Origin: Echinostoma caproni
Lineage: Eukaryota > Platyhelminthes > Trematoda > Plagiorchiida > Echinostomatidae
Assembly (NCBI GenBank): GCA_900618425.1
Contig: UZAN01039657.1
Location: 53,192-117,191 of the forward strand
Reading direction: 5' to 3'
DNA: 64,000 bases
Positions 60,200 through 64,000 of this stretch are shown here, piece after piece; within the stretch, counting starts at the first letter, position 1; the number at the start of each line of letters is the position of its first letter. A program made the position numbers and the translations under genes. The notes below the pieces were generated by a model. The model searched no databases, was not told the DNA's origin, and saw nothing but the letters and a program-made list of their open reading frames with translations.

Positions 60200-61365
60200 T
60201 TTTTTTATTGTATTCATATGGAGTAAAATACAATGCTGCTATCGTTGGAGATATTCCCTTGTTACATCGAAATAGTCCAATCACTCATAGATGAGAAGGT
60301 TTATTTAATTATTCATTATTCTGTCATTATGATTGAGACGTCACTCAGAGAAAGCAAAAACGTTGGTTTAGTTGAGTGGATTCACTGGGGATTTGCATTA
60401 ACCTATCTTGTTCAATATTGATAGTGTACGCCCTCAAAGACTCCAATATGAAAAACGAGTATGTTTCCATAAGGAAATTTTTATCTCTCCCAGAATCCCT
60501 CGAACTAGCTGGGGAAGTGTAACTCACCGTAGTCAGGGTTATACTCACCACCACCATTTACCTCACGTAGGGTGGATTGACAAACTCTGTTTCTAAACCA
60601 TTCATTGCGAAGCGTACTAAATGACATTCAAAAGAACACATACAATATCAGGGTTACCATAAGCCAATCAAAGATTTTGTCCACCCTGGACGGTGCGAGT
60701 GTAAGGATCAAACGCAGCACAATGAAGCCAGTCAGAGGTAGCCGTAACAATTGCCCGACAGAGTTTACGTAGCCAATCATCAAGAACAATAAATGAACCG
60801 CGGCTTTATCAGTGGTGTTATGACAACGCAAACGCATACATCATAAGAAAACGATCCTTCCTGCAAAAAAACGTTCGTAAAATTAAAACCAATAATTTTA
60901 TTTCTCTTCTGAATTATTTGACATGCCATTATACAGTCACCTTTCAGGAACGGGCTCCAGCCAATCAATAGGGTTCCGCAGTATGTGAAGCAGTTGAGAT
61001 TTTTTCGCACTACCCCGGAACCAGTTCAATAATGATCTGAACCCCTGGACCCCATAGTTTGATTTTTAGCAGTAAACTGAATGTCATTCTTGTGTCAGTG
61101 TACGTACGGTATGAATAATATAGCATGATAAGGAAGTCTGGTTTCTCTCCATCAAACGACCGCAGAGTGCGAATTTAAAGGAGGTTCTGTCCGACAGGTC
61201 TGGTCGATGGTTTTTCATTAGACCCAAAGGTGCATTCAGTTTCAGTTCCTACAACCATTAACCATGCACTATCGTGCGCCGGTATTGGCGGCTTTCTTTT
61301 ACTGTCCAGTTGAATGAACAGCAGGAGAAAGAGAAGAAAAGTAAAAAGCAGGACCGAAGAAAACA
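60200..61365. other. No gene seen
   Basis: AT-rich. A small perfect inverted repeat with 9-base arms around a T run lies at about 60194-60217. The minus ORF 61175-61366 may be 3' flank of the RTE-like element rather than a gene. Confidence 0.4.
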
Positions 61366-61456
61366 TTTAGGGTTTCATTGCACTAATTTTGCAGAGAAAT
61401 CGACAAGATGCACGGAAGCCACTATTTACGACACCCAGCCATATCAATCGGTGTCT

Positions 61457-61798
61457 CTAACCATCTAGTATGATCACCCCGAGGTCCCCAACCAGGGGCC
61501 TAACAGAACCTATGTGACCCAGATTCCGTGTTAGGGTTTTCATACCCTCATGCCAGGTCTTAGCTTGACCATCCTTGGCTTTATCCCACCCACTACCTGC
61601 CTCGATGAACATCGCTTGCCGTGGCAACCTATCTGGTGATGTGCGTAAAACGCCCCAACCAACGTAATCTATGGAGGTCGACCACTTGTTCCAGTGGGCA
61701 ACCGCGGTTACCCAAGACTTACGCCTAGCCTCAGAATTGCTCGTTTGGCTGCCCAACCAGATCCGTGCAATGCTGAGTAGACAGCGGTGTTCAAACAC
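61457..61798 (-). pseudogene. RTE-like C-terminal domain fragment
   Basis: 113 codons after the frameshift: MFEHRCLLSIARI, RLPRQAMFIEAG, GWDKAKDGQAKTWHEGMK, LTRNLGHIG. It is the tail block following RTE reverse transcriptases. Confidence 0.85.
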
Positions 61799-61831
61799 CG
61801 ACAGTTTATGTTTGTCCTGTTTCCTTAATGG

Positions 61832-62101
61832 TCAAGTTTCTTCGTCGTATAGCAGAACTGGCCGAACTGCCGCGGCGTACACTCGACCCTCCACAGGCAA
61901 CCGGATGTTGCGAAGGCGCCACAGATGTTTCAGTCTGGTAAACTTCAAAAGAGCCTTCTGTATGCGAGCAGAAACTTCATCAGTGATGCGTCCACCGGGT
62001 GAGATGTAGCTGCCGAAATAAAAAAACTTATCCACCTGCTCTAATACTTCCCCAGCTAGAGTGAGGCTGGGTGTGGGACCAACCCAGTCTTGAAGTAACA
62101 T
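61832..62101 (-). pseudogene. RTE-like RT thumb fragment
   Basis: 89 codons: DWVGPTPSLTLAGEVLEQV, FFYFGSYISPGGRITDEV, ARIQKALLKFTRLKHLWRLR, VYAAAVRPVLLYDEET. It begins at the first Met after the in-frame stop and ends in a frameshift. Confidence 0.85.
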
Positions 62102-62344
62102 TTAACACTTTGAAGGGGCAAAACGCATACCGAACCTAGTCACACTAGCACTTAAACCATCCAGAAATGTTTGTAACTTACCTGGATCTTCACTTAGTAG
62201 TACAATGTCGTCTGCATATTCTAGATCATTGCATTTGACTCATTATGAATGGGTTTGTTTACATATATATCTTATATGTACTCATCACAGTAAACAAAAC
62301 GTTATCCTAGTGTAGATGTGTGTCTTTGTGTCTTTTTACTTCCA

Positions 62345-62425
62345 TTTTTATTTATTGAATATATAAATGTACAGCCAACATTGAGGAAGAGCGGCGGCGG
62401 CCATACAAAGGCTGCCTGGTAAATA
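62345..62425 (-). repeat. SINE 3' body and tail fragment
   Basis: The reverse complement matches the 3' half of the 59.0-kb SINE, from GGCAGCCTTTGTAT through ATTCAATAAATAAAAATG, with several substitutions and a small length difference in a GCC-rich part. The tRNA head is missing. It lies about 100 bases from the RTE-like element. Confidence 0.8.
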
Positions 62426-62429
62426 AATG

Positions 62430-63974
62430 CGAAATGAATTATTTTCCTCAGCGCTCGTCTTTCAGCGTTTTATATTTAAAAAGTTTGGACAAACCACGTG
62501 ATTCGATCTCGATGTACCGCACAGATACGTTTTTGATCGCGGCAAAGCTTACGCGAAGCACGCGGAGATATGAAACCACCTGGAGTTTGCCAATCAAAGT
62601 CTAAGCCTTTAAGCTGATTTGCAAAAAAGAAACAATCATGCCACGAAAATCTCAGACTTGATCCTATTTCCTCTGCTCACATTTCACTGATAACCTTTAA
62701 CAATCGGAAACCTAGGATACAAACACTCCGGTCGATAGGACGTTTCACAAATTCTCATTCTCATTGTTGAGTGTGTGAGAAAACCAGCTGTCAAGAGGTT
62801 GCGAGCTTTGACAGTTTTTTAGGAGTAGAAATACTGTGACCGGTTGGGTTGTATCCGCCTTACACAAATATCGATAGCCGAGCTGGCCAACATTGTTAGT
62901 GAACCTTGTAGGAATTTACTATTGTCCAGCTCGAATCACGTGCGTCTAGACGACAAAAAGATGGATCACGTAAAATCTTTTGTGATTCGAAAACCAGTAA
63001 TGCGATAAAACTGGCTGAAGAACAATCATGCTTACATAAAACTACAGAAATCATAGTTGCACGCTGGTATGATCGGGAAAACACAGCTATGCTGCAATGA
63101 ATATGAGGTGGACAAACTACAATGATGAGAATTTAGCTAATGATGCACCCGTAAGAGGAGTTACATATTTTCGTTTTAAAGTCCTTTCTTACACATGGTC
63201 TAAGATAATTCGGATAGCGATTAGAGGAGACAAACAACTGATTATGAGCGGTTATCTTTTCTTGACCACTTGAAATCAATTGAACGGATGAATAACGAGG
63301 AGCACTATGTAACCGTTGTACTTGGAGTTCAGGTATTTCAGAAACTCTGCGTATCGAAAATTGGCCCGCCATTTAGGAGAAAAAAACAGCGCAAATCCTA
63401 ATCGAATCACATCGCAAGGGTGTGAATTGAAACTTTATCTTTTTGGAGGATACCGTTCATTCGCTTGAAGGTGCTGACATGTACCTAAATTACGACAAAT
63501 TACTTGGTTCTCCAAAAGTTTGTTTTAACAAAAGATTCTCATTTTTATTGACATTTCTCTTCCATGTTGCCTTGAGCTCATTCTTAATCACTCTTAGTTG
63601 TAGATACTACTTTCAAAAAGCCCTAGCATTTAGTGTCAGAGAGATCAACTCGTACACCCATCGACCCCCAGAAAACAGCACTCAGAGAGTGCGTCACGTA
63701 AAATCCGTCTTAGTAATATCCTACTAAATGCCTTCCCGTGGCAGTAGTATTTTCACAATGGCAATTGTGACAGTGCTTAAGGGGCATTTTGAATTAAATT
63801 CAATCTACCATGATGAATAATCAATGTGAACCAGGAACAGGTAATCTTGGATAACGATCATCACTTGCATTAAATTTTCCGGAACTGAAAGCATAACATT
63901 TAGCAATAAAACAAATGCCATGAGATGTTGACCCTTCGCTTGAGCTCTTAAGCCCTGGCGTCAAAGCGAGCTGA
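62430..63974. other. No gene seen
   Basis: AT-rich. ORF 63443-63727 (plus, 94 codons) has a hydrophobic stretch in the middle but no family or gene signals; 63133-63372 (minus) is likewise unassigned. Confidence 0.4.
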
Positions 63975-64000
63975 TATATATACATATATATATATATATA
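63975..64000. repeat. (TA)n microsatellite running off the window end
   Basis: TA repeat with one C interruption, continuing to the last base. Confidence 0.9.

Larger units (their letters stand above)
61370..62243 (-). mobile_element. RTE-like LINE, 5'-truncated RT C-terminal part
   Basis: The minus strand opens directly before an intact RT palm motif YADDIVLL (YADD at 62207-62218). FGMRFAPSKC is followed by an in-frame stop just before 62101. Then come LLQDWVGPTPSLTL, VDKFFYFGSYISPGG, SARIQKALLKFTRLKHLWR and EGRVYAAAVRPVLLYDEE. After a shift, the block HRCLLSIARI, DRLPRQAMF and TWHEGMKTL runs to 61457, and WLETPIDMAGC continues in another frame. This is the conserved C-terminal order of RTE-type RTs that are common in trematodes (from memory of the family). 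It is not intact: one stop, at least two frameshifts, and no endonuclease or RT fingers. Confidence 0.85.

Noticed and set aside
1..64000. Search for CRISPR arrays, bacterial operons, phage or viral genes
   Set aside because: No spaced direct repeats, no ribosome-binding-site-led ORF clusters and no viral domains were seen; all enzyme-like ORFs are retroelement relics.

Overview
The window is eukaryotic, intron-rich and repeat-rich. Most likely it comes from a flatworm, probably a digenean trematode. It is AT-rich, almost free of long open reading frames, and littered with dead non-LTR and Penelope-like retroelements and tRNA-derived SINEs. The mix of CR1-like elements with short microsatellite tails, an RTE-type element and Penelope-like elements with a GIY-YIG domain resembles liver-fluke and schistosome genomes. 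The genus cannot be fixed from the sequence alone. No operon, CRISPR array, prokaryotic gene or virus was seen.

Layout: 0-5 kb holds a tRNA-like relic and a decayed Penelope-like element (about 2.5-4.5 kb, minus). A short gene-like unit with a polyadenylation signal lies at 5.1-5.6 kb. A nearly complete but broken APE-endonuclease/RT LINE lies at 10.4-13.0 kb (plus), followed by a coding-like stretch at 13.3-13.7 kb. At 18.6-20.4 kb a SINE-like repeat and a second Penelope-like element (minus) are bracketed by a 67-bp inverted repeat pair. The 20-35 kb stretch is mostly unassigned; it holds microsatellites, a long near-perfect hairpin (24.63-24.72 kb), a CR1 3' end (26.2 kb), and a hairpin plus SINE at 31.6-32.0 kb. 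From 35.2 to 37.1 kb three exon-like ORFs lie on the plus strand, one of which resembles part of a nuclear-receptor ligand-binding domain.

The right part is retroelement-dominated: a CR1-like RT fragment (43.2-44.5 kb, minus), a CR1 element interrupted by a 793-base assembly gap (52.0-54.2 kb, minus), a second copy of the 10-kb LINE family (55.4-57.9 kb, minus), a SINE (59.0 kb) and a third LINE copy (59.2-59.8 kb, plus), and a 5'-truncated RTE-like element (61.4-62.2 kb, minus) next to a SINE tail.

All recognised retroelements carry stops, frameshifts or truncations, so none is autonomous here. Host coding content is small and uncertain: the 5.2-kb ORF with its poly(A) signal and the 36.8-kb ORF are the best candidates. 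Exon boundaries were judged by eye only.
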